DNA from: Hortaea werneckii | Lineage: Eukaryota > Ascomycota > Dothideomycetes > Mycosphaerellales > Teratosphaeriaceae | Direction of reading: 5' to 3' | DNA length: 64,000 nucleotides | NCBI GenBank assembly: GCA_037044905.1 | Contig: JBAOKB010000177.1 | Coordinates: forward strand, 310,001-374,000 | In this document: piece by piece, positions 1 through 11,497 of the stretch | Position numbering within the stretch: the stretch's first letter is position 1 | Layout: the number at the start of each line of letters is the position of its first letter | Program-made: the position numbers and the translations under genes | The notes under the pieces: generated by a model | What the model saw: the letters and a program-made list of their open reading frames with translations, nothing else | Databases searched by the model: none | Told to the model about the DNA's origin: nothing

Positions 1-166
1 AAACAGTACGACGGACCTAGAACGACAGAGACTACTGAGGTATTGGCAAGACAGCCAAGCAACGTCAGCGCTACCCGCAAGAGTAGTGGACATGTTTAAA
101 CGGATTCGCGTGTATTTCTCTTGTATATTACACTAGATCCACAAAGATTCTTTATACTTTCTACCA

Positions 167-1590
167 CTAAGCATTCTGCCCCGTCTTGCATCCGTAGTTG
201 GCAGTGAACCCACTATTCAGCTTACTCTGCAGGAAGTCCAAAGCGGGAGATACTTGGGCGAGTGTCTGCAGTAAGCTCGTTGGCACGCCGATCGCAACCG
301 TCTGGTACAACAAGCAGATAATCCCATTCGGACTCGCATCCTGTAGCGTCCCGTCCTCGACGAAACCAGGGTAGTTCAGCCCGACAAAGGTATTCGGCTC
401 TCCCGTGTTGCCGCCGAGGTACGTCGGGTAGAGGTCATACTGCTCGAAGACCTGGTCCGCGATGAACGAAAGCGAAAGCGCTTCGGGCCTGTTGTACCAG
501 TCCTGGGGCAGTTTCTCGTTCCGGTTGTACGTCCAGCTCCCGTCGCTCTGCTGGCTCATGCCCCAGAAGGCGGCCATGTCGGCGACGGTGGGGTTGCCGG
601 TGCCGGACTTGAAGTTGGCGAAGCTGTCCATGGGTAAGAGCGAGGTGCCCAGGACGAAGAAGGTGAAGGGGCCGTTGAAGAATTGGCTGTGAGGATCGTT
701 AGCAAGGGCTGGGTTCTTGTTCAAAGGGGCTTCTCATGCAGTGGATATCCTACCCATTGGTGTTGAGCGATTCGTTGAACCGCTGCTGGTTGTACTTTGC
801 CATGCACTCCAGCGAGAACTTCTGGTCGGCGCAGGTGTCGATCATCTCGCCGAACAGCGTGCCATTGACTGTGTACGCGTCGCCGGTCGGGCTCAGCGCG
901 TAGTCCGTCCTTGCCAGCGAGGCGTCGACTTCGAATTTGTTGTGTGTCTGGAGGCCGGTGCCAGACTTTGGCAGGCCGCCGGCGCAGCCTATCGACATCG
1001 TCTGCGTTACGGGATCGCCATCTTGAGCAACTCCGACAGTGGCGACGAAGGTCGCCAGATCGTACTTCCAGTTGTAGACGTTTTGGGCGGCATCGACCAT
1101 TTCCGTGAAGGTGGTCTGGCCATCGTGGGAGATGAAGTTGTGGTTCGCCAGCGTATTCAGACCTGGGCTGTGATGAGGAAGGTTGATCGTCAGCACTGGG
1201 TTTTTGAATTGATCCTGCCAATAATTGATTGCATCTGCTTGGTGAGCAAACTTACCAAGGTCCTCTTACGTCGCTTGCGCTGGGCTTAACGTAGGCATGT
1301 GCTGTATCGCCTTTCGCGGGCACGAGCACGCCACCTTTGCCAGTACCTGGAAGTCCATTCTTCGCGCCGGTATACTTGCTCGGATAGACGTCGTTGTAGG
1401 GCGCGGCACCTTTTCTCAGAAGGTGTACTGGACATGTCCCTCCATCCGCACGCTTGCTCAACGTCGAGGTTACTGCTTCGGAGATCTCTGCCGCATTACC
1501 CTCCCCATTGGCAATGTTGAGTGCCCATGGGTATGCACTGGAGAGGGGAAGGACAGCAGCTGCCAGGCTCAAGGAAGTTAATGTTCGCAT
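167..1590 (-). CDS. Secreted heme-thiolate peroxidase (chloroperoxidase / unspecific peroxygenase family)
   Basis: Three exons (1590-1256, 1167-754, 686-167) give 422 aa. Both introns are GT..AG (88 and 67 nt), and the second carries a TGCTAAC branch site. The N-terminus is a signal peptide (MRTLTSLSLAAAVLPLSSA). The family's proximal heme ligand motif PCP is formed at P111-C112-P113 across intron 1, followed by GLNTLANHNF. The family's E-x-D-x-S motif appears as E191-V192-D193-A194-S195; known members usually have Gly or His where this has Val. The family uses H2O2 to halogenate or oxygenate organic substrates outside the cell. No frame break was seen. Whether it is a halogenase or a peroxygenase cannot be told from sequence. 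It lies on the same strand as the next three genes but looks independently transcribed. Confidence 0.9.
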
Positions 1591-2691
1591 CTTGGAATAT
1601 AAACAGGTGTGGTGAAGATAGGAAACAGGTGTAGATCGACAATTGCAGTAGATATGCTTACCTATATGAAAGCCACGAATCCAAATAGTCCCAAACCTAC
1701 TTTCTACTAGCCAATGTGATCTAGCAACCTAGAAGCAATAGGTCAACTATGGTTCGCCGCCTCTTTGTGAAGTCCGCATCATAGCTTAACGTTCAGCCAA
1801 ATAGACTTCGAGATCGACACGTCCGAGGTCCCGAGGTCCATTTACGAGCAAGAGTTGATCGATGTTGATGCGAAGATACATATGCTAGTACAAGGCAACG
1901 AGAAGAGAGACAGCAATTGGTCTAGAGCCGGTCAGGACTGCTATGATCTACTAGGTCATAGCACATGAGCTGCAGCTGGTGAGATAATTGCATATACTCA
2001 TCAGCTTGTGCATTCATCCTTCTCAAAGAAGGCGAGACTGCCAAGAGAGCGTCTCCTCAAGTGGCGACAAGATCTCGGACTACAATAAGCGTATGTACAT
2101 ATGTCATTACTCATGTGCTGGAGTGATTGGAGGCCTTCCCGCAGTTGACGTACAGCTATCAGAACGTCTACAGAGTTGACTTCGTCGCGGACGCTCCCAC
2201 CCCCCTCGCCGTTTATTTCTACAATGAAGGACAGAAGCAATCTAAATGGCATTTTCAGATCCTTCCAGCCCATAAATCTGCGACAAGTGGTAGTCGCCCA
2301 CTGCACGATTGACCCTTTTGCAAGTTTCTGCTGATCCATGTCTATCTGTACACTGGCTCGCCTGTATGGACAGCAAGAACAGTATAGCATGAAGACCATA
2401 CAGCACAAAGCAGTCGCCAACGGGGCAGGGCTTGCTCTGGATAGTGCAGCCGAATCAGGTCTGCTGTGATTGCGTTCAAGAATGTGTCTTGTTGCTCGGA
2501 CCACCGCTTCGTCCAAAGATTGAAGACTGGTAAGCCTTGTCTGTACAGTTTCCATCCATGAGGGCCTGGTTCAACGCATTAGGGCTTTGTGCGAATATGA
2601 TGCAGGCAAAGGACTGGAATCCCATCATCAAGCACCGAGTGTGTGACGCAGTAAAGAAGGCGACATATGGGCCTTCGCTTGACCATCCTCT
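1591..2691. other. Intergenic, upstream of the peroxidase gene
   Basis: This stretch lies between the peroxidase start and the end of the trefoil/coiled-coil gene, so it includes the peroxidase promoter. Short ORFs on both strands (for example 2001-2555 minus, 2127-2312 plus) show no recognisable domain. Confidence 0.5.
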
Positions 2692-4042
2692 CTATCTCCC
2701 AGCACCACACTTGCACCACTGACTCTTCCCGGCAGGGGGAGCGAGACCTTCCCCGCTCGCTGCCTTCCAGCTGTTGTGCTTGCAAAAGGTACACAAGCCA
2801 GGTTGCGACAGTTTCATCGATCCAAGGCCGCCAAACCCTCCGCTATTGCCAATAGGTCTTGCTCGGCGCGCTTCCTCAAGCTGTGCCTCAAGCTCTTCGA
2901 CTCGGACTTGCAACAAGAGATTGGCCTTCTCCAGTTTCTCGGTCTCGTCGTTCTTCTCGCGACGGCCACCAGTGACCTTGGGCTTTGTGTCTTCACTTTG
3001 CTGCACGTCGCCGTCTGCGGCTCCCGCTTTCCGCCGCCCGCCTGTGACTCGCGGTTTGTCTGAGTCTTTCCGTTCGAGCTCCCGTTCTCTAGAGGCGATC
3101 TGTTCTTGCTGCTTCGCTGTCGCTGCTTCCTGAGCCGCTAGCTTCTTCTCCCTTTCCTGTAGCGCATCCATCTGCTTCTGTAGCTCGGCCTGCATGCGTT
3201 TCGCGTTCCCGCCTCCTGGTGACGCCTGTGCACCTGTTGTCTGCTTTTCCCTCTCCGCGAGCTGCTCGGCCTGCTTCTTTTGCGCAGCTTCCTGAGCCTG
3301 GATTTCCTGTTCCAGCTTCTTCAGTGCCGCCTCCTTCTTCTGCAGCTGTTGTAGTTTCGCCTCCTTTGCCTTTACTGCTGCTTCTCTTTCGTCCAGCTCC
3401 TTCACCTTCGCTTCCTTTGCTGCAATCTCGTCTTCCCTTTTCTTCAAGCTCGCTTCAGTCTCTTGTAGCTCTTTCAACCTGGCTTCCTTCTCGGCTTGCA
3501 ACGCCACCTCCCGCTTTTTTCAACTCCTTCTCCGCTTTCGCTGGATCTGCTGCCGCGCTCGCGTTGGTCTCCGCGCTTGCAGCAGCAGTGGCGACGGGGT
3601 TGAAGTCCGTATCATCTGCGTCCCGTAGATACCAAAGCATTGTGTGGGTATATGCTGCCTCTTGTCCAGTGCGTGACCACGTCCACACTGTATTGTTAAT
3701 TGTGTGATTGCCATAACTATTGCACAGATAGGCATCCGTATAGTCCAAACATCTAATCCATGAACTGCCCGGCGCATGACCTGGCTCCAGTGACCACAGC
3801 TGTTTCTGTCCTGTGTCAACTTTCCCATAATGAGCACCAGTCATAGCCCGGAGGTACTGGTTGTTTCCGAGATTCTTGAAGGCCATCTTGGACCGATCGC
3901 CCGGATCGGGCTCGATGATCCATTGCTGAGCTTTGTTCCTGGTGTCTGCTGTCGTGTTGAGCACGCCGTTCGCTTTCTTCTCGCATACCCGGCCACCATT
4001 CACAGCTATGATTGAGACTGGCTTCGATTGCACTTCGCCCAT
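2692..4042 (-). CDS. Beta-trefoil (ricin-B-like) protein with long coiled coil and Cys tail; one frame break
   Basis: Residues about 5-135 look like a beta-trefoil carbohydrate-binding fold, with repeated Q/L-x-W endings (QQWIIEP, QLWSLEP, MLWYLRD). An Ala/Asp linker follows, then about 200 residues of Lys/Glu/Ala/Gln-rich heptads typical of a coiled coil. The tail has a CxxC (CTFC) and a CxC (CKC) that could bind a metal. There is no signal peptide, so it is probably cytoplasmic or nuclear. The frame breaks at an A6 run on the coding strand (3515-3520). Reading five A's joins both parts through LKKREVALQ and gives 449 aa. I do not know a named family with this architecture. The ligand and role are unknown. 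The start at 4042 is the first Met of the trefoil part. Confidence 0.72.
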
Positions 4043-4444
4043 CGCGAAGGGGTCGGGTAAACGACGACCAGGGAAGAGAGAGCGATAGGATTAAGATGGG
4101 AAGTAAGGGAGAAGACTGCGTACAACCAAAGCGAAACACCTACCTATACCTGGGATCGCCTAAGGTACCTCTGATTTTGCTCTGTGCAGCATCGGATCTC
4201 CTGCTTCTGGACGCTTTGGGATATTGCAGCCAGTGGCAGTCTACGTCAACAGGAACAGCTAGCAACCGTTATTTGACGCCGTCGAAGCTGCTTGTGGGGA
4301 GAGCTCCATGTGGTGGCGCAGGATTTGAACTTTACTTGCTCCCGCTGACGCATTTACATTCACAATGCTCACATGGCCATCGCAACACAGTAGTGAGGAC
4401 GCTGTGGGACATATCGAATATCTTCTACGACATTTTCGTTACAA
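4043..4444. other. Intergenic, trefoil gene promoter
   Basis: About 400 bases between the CE1 esterase stop and the trefoil gene start. No coding signal was recognised. Confidence 0.5.
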
Positions 4445-5422
4445 CTACTTGTTCTCAGGTGCATTGTCCAGATCCCATCTACCAAAGAAATCCAACGCCT
4501 TGCTGGTAAAGTCCAGCACTTGCGTAGCTTTGCAATCATGCGTCGAATTCACCGCATCGTAATTGTCGCCTTGCGCATCTGGCCAACAATGATCCAGCGT
4601 CTTCAGATGATAATGCGTGACTACGTCCTTCCAGGAATGACAAGAGTACGTCGTCACTTCGCCTGCAGCATCTACGACAACCTCAGCTTTGGCCGAAGAG
4701 CCGCAGTCTCTCTCCCCCCACCATTTCACCCAATTTCCAACGTCTGGGAGCTCGCCGCCTGACCCGGGCTCCTCTGGATGATACGGGATAGTCGTATCCT
4801 GATCGCCGTGACTCTCCAGTATCGCTCGACGCTTCGAACAGGAACCTAGACTGGTATCGGTGTACAGAGCCGCACTCGCCATAGCGAATGCTGCGAAGGC
4901 ATCGCCAGCGTCTGAGCACGCAAGCAGGTCTACGAACCCACCTCCATTGCTTTTTCCGGAAGCGTAGACGCGAGAGCTGTCGATGCAGTATTCGCTCTCC
5001 ATGTGCGCTAGCAGGTCTGACGTGAATTGCAAATCATCTACGCCATTGGTGGCATAGCTAGGCCCTTGCCAATGCCTATCATAGCCCTGTGGATACACAA
5101 TAACGTAGTCTTTGGAGCGCTGATATGTGTAGTACTGGGAGTTGTTCCATTGCTGTGTGGGATTGCCGCCAGCTCCGTGATAGTCGATGATCAGACCGTA
5201 TGGCTTTGTCGAGCAATAATCCGATGGTATTTGGACAGCATAGTATCTTGTTAGACCGCCAGATTCTATGCTGAGATTACCGTTGGCATTCTGTGTATGA
5301 AAGCCTGGCGAGTGGTCATGCTTGCCGCAACCATTAGATCGACCAGGACGGTGCGGTATGGCTGATGTACTCAATGCGAGCACTGCGGCTGCACATAGCA
5401 GGGTTTTCATTGTTTGACCCAT
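4445..5422 (-). CDS. Secreted carbohydrate esterase family 1 (feruloyl / acetylxylan esterase-like)
   Basis: A 325-aa single-exon alpha/beta hydrolase with a signal peptide (MKTLLCAAAVLALSTSAIP). It has YHGAGG near residue 82 and the nucleophile elbow GKSNGGG with Ser158. D207 or D209 (HGDQD) and H278 (LDHCW) are likely triad partners. Paired cysteines suggest a disulfide-rich extracellular enzyme. It resembles the LpqC / feruloyl esterase C / polyhydroxybutyrate depolymerase-like group, which in fungi releases ferulate or acetyl groups from plant cell-wall xylan. The frame is open to 5530, but a TATA box at 5494-5500 makes the Met at 5422 (or 5410) the better start. The exact substrate cannot be told. 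Confidence 0.85.
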   Translation of the reverse strand: MGQTMKTLLCAAAVLALSTSAIPHRPGRSNGCGKHDHSPGFHTQNANGNLSIESGGLTRYYAVQIPSDYCSTKPYGLIIDYHGAGGNPTQQWNNSQYYTYQRSKDYVIVYPQGYDRHWQGPSYATNGVDDLQFTSDLLAHMESEYCIDSSRVYASGKSNGGGFVDLLACSDAGDAFAAFAMASAALYTDTSLGSCSKRRAILESHGDQDTTIPYHPEEPGSGGELPDVGNWVKWWGERDCGSSAKAEVVVDAAGEVTTYSCHSWKDVVTHYHLKTLDHCWPDAQGDNYDAVNSTHDCKATQVLDFTSKALDFFGRWDLDNAPENK

Positions 5423-5493
5423 GTCGTATAGCTGATGACTCGATCCTGTACAAAGGAGAGAGTGACAAGGAGGGGAGGGCGAGACTGAGTATG

Positions 5494-5500
5494 TTATAAA
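5494..5500 (-). promoter_or_regulatory. TATA box of the CE1 esterase gene
   Basis: TTTATAA on the minus strand about 72 bases upstream of the ATG at 5422. It argues against an upstream start at 5530. Confidence 0.5.
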
Positions 5501-5916
5501 GGCATGATTGTGGAGGATACTAAACTGCACCCCACCCAGCCACTGTTACCTGCAAGGGAAGGGATCGCTGTGACTCCGCTGATCTATGAGTTTAGAGCTT
5601 CCCTCATACTTCTCTAGCGAAATCCTTAGCTGTCTTAGCGAGGATAGACAGCGACTATTTCGACCTAAGTACATCCATAGAGCGGAGTCAGTAGACGCCG
5701 TACATACAGCGCTACAAGATGCGTGGTCAACGCAAATCCCAGAAGGCGCCAAAGATGCGAGAAACCCCGCAGAAAACGGATCTTGAGATCATTTCACTAC
5801 TCCTGTCCTATGGGAAAGGTCTTCTTGAAGTCAAAGATAGCACTATTCATCCTGTTTCCGCTTTTGATCAAGCCATCGAAATTACATTTACTTCCACGCT
5901 CCCGCCATTAAATGCC
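5501..5916. other. Intergenic between phosphoketolase 3' end and CE1 promoter
   Basis: Only short overlapping ORFs are present, none recognisable. Confidence 0.5.
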
Positions 5917-8445
5917 TTAAAATGGCCATTTCCACCCCTCAAACTCATCCGGATCCATACCAGTCTCATACGCATAATTCTTCGCGCGGATCATCATATC
6001 CGCGAACTTCTCCCTCGCACCAGCACCTCTATTGCCAAGCACATCCTTTAGGTTGTCGATTGCTGCAATGGCCAGGCTGAACCGGTCCGTCTCGTTCCTG
6101 ATGGCCAGCTCGAGAGGCGTGTCGATGTTGCCCTTCTCCTTGTATCCACGGACATGCATCTTTTGCTGTCCCTCGCGCTGGTACGTCAGGCGATGGACGA
6201 GCCAGGGGTAGGAGTGGAAGGCGAAGATGCAGGGCCTGTCGGTGGTGAAGAGTGCGGCGTATTCGCGTGCTGTGAGGCCGTGCGGGTGGTAGCCGTTAGG
6301 CATCAGCTTGAAGAGGTCGACAACATTGACGAAGCGGATCTTCAGATCGGGTAGTTCTTGCCTGAGCAGTGCCGTGGCTGCGAGAGCTTCCTGGGTGACG
6401 ACATCGCCGCATGAGGCCATGATGAGGTCCGGTTCGGCGCCTTGCGAGTTGGAAGCCCAATCCCAGATGCCGATGCCCTTGGTACAGTGCGCGACTGCGT
6501 CCTCGATGTCGAGATACTGCAGGTGGAGCTGCTTGTCTGCGACGATGACATTTACATAGTTGCTGCTTTTGAAGCAATGGTTCATGACGGAGAGCAGGCA
6601 GTTCCCATCCGGTGGCAAGTAGATGCGGACTACCTCTGGACTCTTGTTCGCAACGACATCAAGGAAACCGGGATCTTGATGCGTGAAGCCGTTGTGGTCC
6701 TGGCGCCACACTGTCGAGGTGAGTAGGATATTGAGCGAGCTTATTTGTTGTCGCCAAGAGATTTCGAGACACTTCTCAATCCACTTGGCATGCTGATTAA
6801 CCATGGAGTCGATGATGTGAATAAATGGCTCGTAACTATTGAGCATGCCGTGTCGACCGGAGAGAATATACCTGTAGCGCGAGATTAGCGCTCTGTTTTA
6901 GCTGATATATCACACACTAGCAATCTGCTTGAAGTACACTCACCCTTCTAGCCATCCCTCCACAGTATGCTCGGAGAGCATCTCCATGACTCGGCCTTGT
7001 GGCTCCAAATTTCCGCCGTCCTCATCTTCAGGCAAGTAGCCGTTGACCCAGACCTTCTTCGAAGCCTTATAGATTGCTGAAAGCTTGTTGGACTCAGTCT
7101 CATCAGGCCCCATAACACGGAAGTTGGTCGGGTTATCTCTGACGATCTGTGTGAGGAAGTCTCCAAAATTTGCCATGGAAGGCGCGCTGGTGACACCTGG
7201 CTTGTCGACCTTTAGAGCCCAATTCTGGAACTTTTCCATCTTCAGAGGCTTTCGGATGAGACCTCCATTCGTGATTGGGTTTGCGGACATCCTCTTGTTG
7301 CCTTCCGGCGCCAGAGCTCTCAATTCTGGAATCAGCTTTCCGCTCTCGTCGAAGAGCTTCTCTGGCTGGTAGCTTCTCATCCATGATTCAAGCGTTTTCA
7401 TCTGCTCCGGATCTGTGAGTACTTTTGGCAACGGGATTTGGTGAGCACGCCAGAACCCCTCAAGATAATGTCCTTCGACTTTGCGTGGTGCTGTCCAGCC
7501 CTTGGGCGAACGCAGAATGATCATAGGCCACCTTGGTCTGAAGACCTTGCCCGTTTCGCGCGCTTCTTTCTGATAGCCGAGAATCTCCTGGACGCATTTC
7601 TCTACAGTCGCCGCCATAGCTTGGTGCATCTCTTCTAGATTCGAACCTGCAACGACATATGGTGTCCAGCCGTAGCCTTCCATCAGCTTCGTGAGTTCAT
7701 CTTCTGAAATCCGCGCCAGTATGGTTGGGTTGTTGATCTTGTACCCGTTTAGGTGCAGTACTGGAAGCACAGCTCCGTCGGTGATGGGGTTCAAAAACTT
7801 ATTGCTATGCCAGCTTGTCGCCAGAGGACCTGTTTCAGATTCTCCGTCTCCCACGATTGTCAAGGCAATAGTGTGCGGGTGGTCGTAGACAGCACCGAAG
7901 GCATGCGAAAGGGAGTATCCGAGCTCGCCACCCTCGTGAAGACTGCCCGGCGTCTCGGGTGTCATGTGAGAGCCAATGCCGCCAGGAAAGGAGAATTGCT
8001 TGAAGAATCTCTGCAAGCCTTCCACATCTTCGCTCTTGTTGGGGTATGTCTCCGAGTATACGCCCTCCAGATAGAAGTTGCTGATCAAACCCGGAGCGCC
8101 GTGACCAGGTCCGCTGACCACGAAAGCATCGAGGTTGTACTTCTTGATCATGCGATTGAAGTGGATGTAGGTGAAGCTCTGCCCAGCGTCGCTGCCCCAG
8201 TGACCAAGCAAGCGAGGCTTGAAGTGCTCCTTCTTCAATGGCTCACGCAGTAATGGGTTCTCCTTCAAATACAGCATACCCAGGCAGAGATATAGTGTTG
8301 CATGGAAGTAGCGGGTCATCTTGTCCATCTCTTCCTTTGTCAACGGCTGCTGGCCAGAGACTGTGGAGCGAGTGCTGCTGTAGACGCTCCATTTGTTTTG
8401 CTCGGCGGTAAGGCTTGTCAGTGCTTTCTTGCCTTCGCTGGCCAT
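5917..8445 (-). CDS. XFP: Xylulose-5-phosphate / fructose-6-phosphate phosphoketolase
   Basis: Two exons (8445-6944, 6871-5917) separated by a 72-nt GT..AG intron give 818 aa, the usual family length. The join reads EGWLEG/YILSGRHGML. Typical family stretches are HWGSDAGQS, VSGPGHGAPG, HEGGELGYSLSHAFGA, GDGESETGPLA (thiamine diphosphate binding) and QDHNGFTHQDPG. The enzyme splits xylulose-5-P (or fructose-6-P) with phosphate into acetyl-phosphate and an aldose phosphate in the cytosol, feeding acetate or acetyl-CoA. In fungi it usually works with acetate kinase, which is not in this window. It is intact. It is transcribed divergently from SPB4 with 682 bases between start codons. Confidence 0.95.
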
Positions 8446-9127
8446 GGCTGTAAGTAGAACAACTGCCGACAGACAGCAGCAAGACGTGTCTATTAAATGT
8501 AATGGAGTCCGCTCTAGTAAGGGAGTGAGGTGTCTGTTGGGGGCGAAATGTTGAAGGGTACCTTGCGGTGGGAAGGCCTCTGTATCTTATGTGATTTTCC
8601 TACCTTGCTTTACTCTACGGAACCCGCATCGAAGAGATCCGGCCCAACAAAGCTGGCGGTTCCGTCCACTTGTTGCGCAAGCTCTACGTGCAAACCGGAT
8701 GCTGGCGGAGGCCGCAAAGCTCCAGAAGCACCGAAAGCTCCTTCACGCACGTACGTCACAGTATGTGAGCCGATGATGTCTCTACCAGGAAAGGCGTTCT
8801 ACTTGCTATTCGTGAGTCTGATGGACTCGGTAAGTGTCTGGGCGAGAATAACAAGGCTCACGAGACATCGCTGCACAGCAGAGAAGGGAGCACATGCAAA
8901 GCAACTGGGCTTGAGACGAGCGCGTAGGACCGCGTAGGATGGGAAGCTCAATGGGAATGACCGGGACACCAGCGGCCGGAGCCGAACTGAGCTGGCGCCA
9001 CCGGGTACAATGCGCCACGAGCGGAATGCTGCCGCTTCGTTTGGAGATTTCTACAAAGTCTACAACAGTAAAGGTGCGGTTCTGACTTCAACTATTGACG
9101 GCCTTGTGGGCGCGTACATTGCCAAAC
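8446..9127. promoter_or_regulatory. Divergent upstream region of XFP and SPB4
   Basis: The region separates two head-to-head genes and must hold both promoters. A 135-codon ORF (8530-8937 plus) has no recognisable features and is not called. No specific binding site is claimed. Confidence 0.5.
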
Positions 9128-11121
9128 ATGGCCGAGGAAAAGAAGCAGCAGGCTTCAGTCGACAAAAAGCCCAAGTCTTTCGAGGCCCTTACCCCGGCCC
9201 TAGCAGAATGGATTCTAGACTACACGAAAAGTATGGGCTTTGCCCGTACCACACCCGTACAAGCCATGGCTATGCCCCTCCTCATGGGTAACAAAGATCT
9301 TGTTGTTGAGGTGCGTGGCGCTCAAGATTGTTTTAATCCTTCCCTTTCCGCACGTATTGGTAAAACTGACTGTTCCCAGGCGGTCACGGGTAGCGGCAAA
9401 ACTCTTTCGTTCTTGATCCCGATAGTCACGCGATTACTCAATGCCGAAGAGCCCAATAAGAAAGGCTATGTACGCAGTATTGTCGTCGCGCCCACCAAAG
9501 AGCTCGCGACGCAAATCTACGACGTTTTGATTGGCCTTCTCAAGTTCCATCCCGCTTCTGCAGCCGTACTAAATCCGGAGCTACCCTCACAGGACGAAGA
9601 TGGCGATGAGGACATGGTAGGCGATCGACCTTCCGCGCCTACAGGTCCGGCTGTGATTCCGCAGCTTCTCATGGCGGGCGAACGAAATTAAATGAAGACC
9701 TTGCGACTTTCTCCTCTCTGAATCCGAACATCCTAATTGGTACGCCAAAACGAATGCTTGAGGTCCTCAGCTCGCCAAAGCCAATTATGAAGCGTCACTG
9801 GTTCGATTTGCTCGTGATGGACGAAGCAGATCGCCTTCTGGACCAAAACTTTGCACTCGACCTACAAAGGATTCTGGAATTAGTGCCGAAGGAGCGGAGG
9901 ACAGGACTATTCAGTGCTTCTGTCAGCGAAGCCGTCGATGAGCTGGTGAGAGTGGGCATGCGATATCCTTTCAAGATTTCAGCGAAGGTCAGGTCGAAAT
10001 CCGGGGCGCTCGACAAACGGACTCCCGAGAGCCTGAAGCTGTGCTATATTGTCACGAAGCCGACGCAGAAGCTGGCCACGTTGAAGAAAGTACTGCACGA
10101 ACGGCAGGTAGAAAAAAGCATCGTCTACGTGTCAACCAGGGCTGGCGTGGACTACTGGAACCAAATATTACCCACTCTGTTGGGCGTTGCGGTATTCCCG
10201 GTGCATGGCGACTATAAAGCACCGATTCGAGCCAAGAACTTGAACAGATTCCGAGACAGTGTGAACCCCGCCATATTACTAACGACTGACGTGCTTGCAC
10301 GAGGGATCGACATCCCAGACATTGATTTGGTGGTCCAGCTGGATCCACCCAGCCAACCAAAGGACTTCATTCATCGGTGCGGTCGATCTGGTCGAGCCGG
10401 CAAGCGTGGCATGGCTCTGACTTTCCTGCACGAAGGAAGCGAAGAGGATTATGTGAAGTACCTGTCCGTACAAGGCACGACCGTTGAGCCATATCCTTCG
10501 CCTCCCCAAACCACCGATGATGAGGCTATAGCCTCCACAAATGCTATTAGGTCTCTTCTGAAGGCCAAACGCGAGCTCCATGACCGTTCCCAGAAAGCAT
10601 TTGTCAGCTGGGTGCAAGCATACACGAAGACGTTACCTGCCGACATTTTCAACATCAAACGATTTGACTGGCCTGAATTGGGTAGGGCGTGGGGTCTCGC
10701 GCGCTGGCCGAAAATGCCTGAGCTGAAGCGCAACTTCCCACAAGCCGCTGAAGACCGCGCCTACGGCCTCATGTTGCCCGATAATTTCACCCTCGAAGAC
10801 GTGAAATACTCGGACAGTGTGCGGGAGCAGAAGCGGCAAGATATTATCGCCGCTAGAGCGAGCGGACAACCGTTGCCATTTTCAGCAAAGGCAGCAGGCG
10901 GTAGGCCCGCCGATGAGAGACGAAGGAAAGAAAAGGCTTGGTCTGGGCAGAAGGAAGCGAAGTCACAGAGAGAGAACCGCAGAGAAAAGAAGGAGGTCAG
11001 GAGGAAAGCTGATAGGGTTGGTAAATTGGATGAGGCGGGCAAGAGGAAGGAGATGGAACTCGAGGAGCTCATTGCGAAGGTGAAGGAGCAGAATGCGGCA
11101 AAGGTGATGAAGGGGACTTGA
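9128..11121 (+). CDS. SPB4: DEAD-box ATP-dependent rRNA helicase SPB4 (DDX55-like); one frame break
   Basis: Exon 1 is 9128-9310, followed by a 69-nt intron (9311-9379) and exon 2 to 11121. Motifs in order are the Q motif (TTPVQAMAMPLL), I (AVTGSGKT), Ia (PTKELA), Ib (GTPKR, usually GTPGR), II (DEAD), III (SAS), V (TTDVLARGIDIP) and VI (HRCGRSGRAGKRG), then a Lys/Arg/Glu-rich tail. SPB4 works in the nucleolus on 60S pre-ribosomes. The frame breaks at 9672-9674: PQLLM continues in the next frame as GGRTKLNEDL if one G is added. The corrected protein would be 641 aa, close to the family length. SPB4 is essential in yeast, so a sequence error is more likely than gene loss. The start MAEEKKQQ has a good context (AACATGG). 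Confidence 0.9.
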
Positions 11122-11497
11122 GGGATTTGGAGACTGAATGCCTTCAACCTCGATTGTGTTGCTATAGAAAAATATTGAGCTACTCCTAGTAATCCATAAT
11201 TGGCTGCAGTCACTCGGCAACTAGTGGCTGCGCGATCTCCACCTTCGATCAGACCTCTACGTGCTCTTTGCTCAATCTGTCCTTCCTCCTTGTAACCCGA
11301 GTGCATCTCGAAGTCAAGCTTTGCTGAAATCGAACGTCCTCTGAAATATTGCGGCCCTGTATGGAATGCTTCCATTCTGGTCACAAACAGTAAGTCAGCA
11401 ACCATGACGTACCAGCTGCACGGTGTGGAGCTGCAAAGCTTTCCAAGCATGCTCATCTTCAACGACAGCCCATACTTCATTGCCACATACTAGCAAC
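11122..11497. other. Intergenic between SPB4 and the oxidoreductase
   Basis: About 375 bases holding the SPB4 3' end and the oxidoreductase promoter. Nothing else was recognised. Confidence 0.5.

Noticed and set aside
2001..2555. 184-codon minus-strand ORF
   Set aside because: No recognisable domain, Cys/Arg-rich shadow-like composition, and overlapping ORFs on the other strand.
4300..4390. tRNA-like 3' end on the minus strand (GTTCAAATCC ... CCACCA)
   Set aside because: The bases flanking the loop do not pair as a T-stem and no acceptor or anticodon stem could be formed.
8530..8937. 135-codon plus-strand ORF between XFP and SPB4
   Set aside because: It lies in the divergent promoter region and shows no conserved features.
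10817..11083. Basic ORF in another frame at the SPB4 C-terminus
   Set aside because: Shadow of the Lys/Arg-rich helicase tail.
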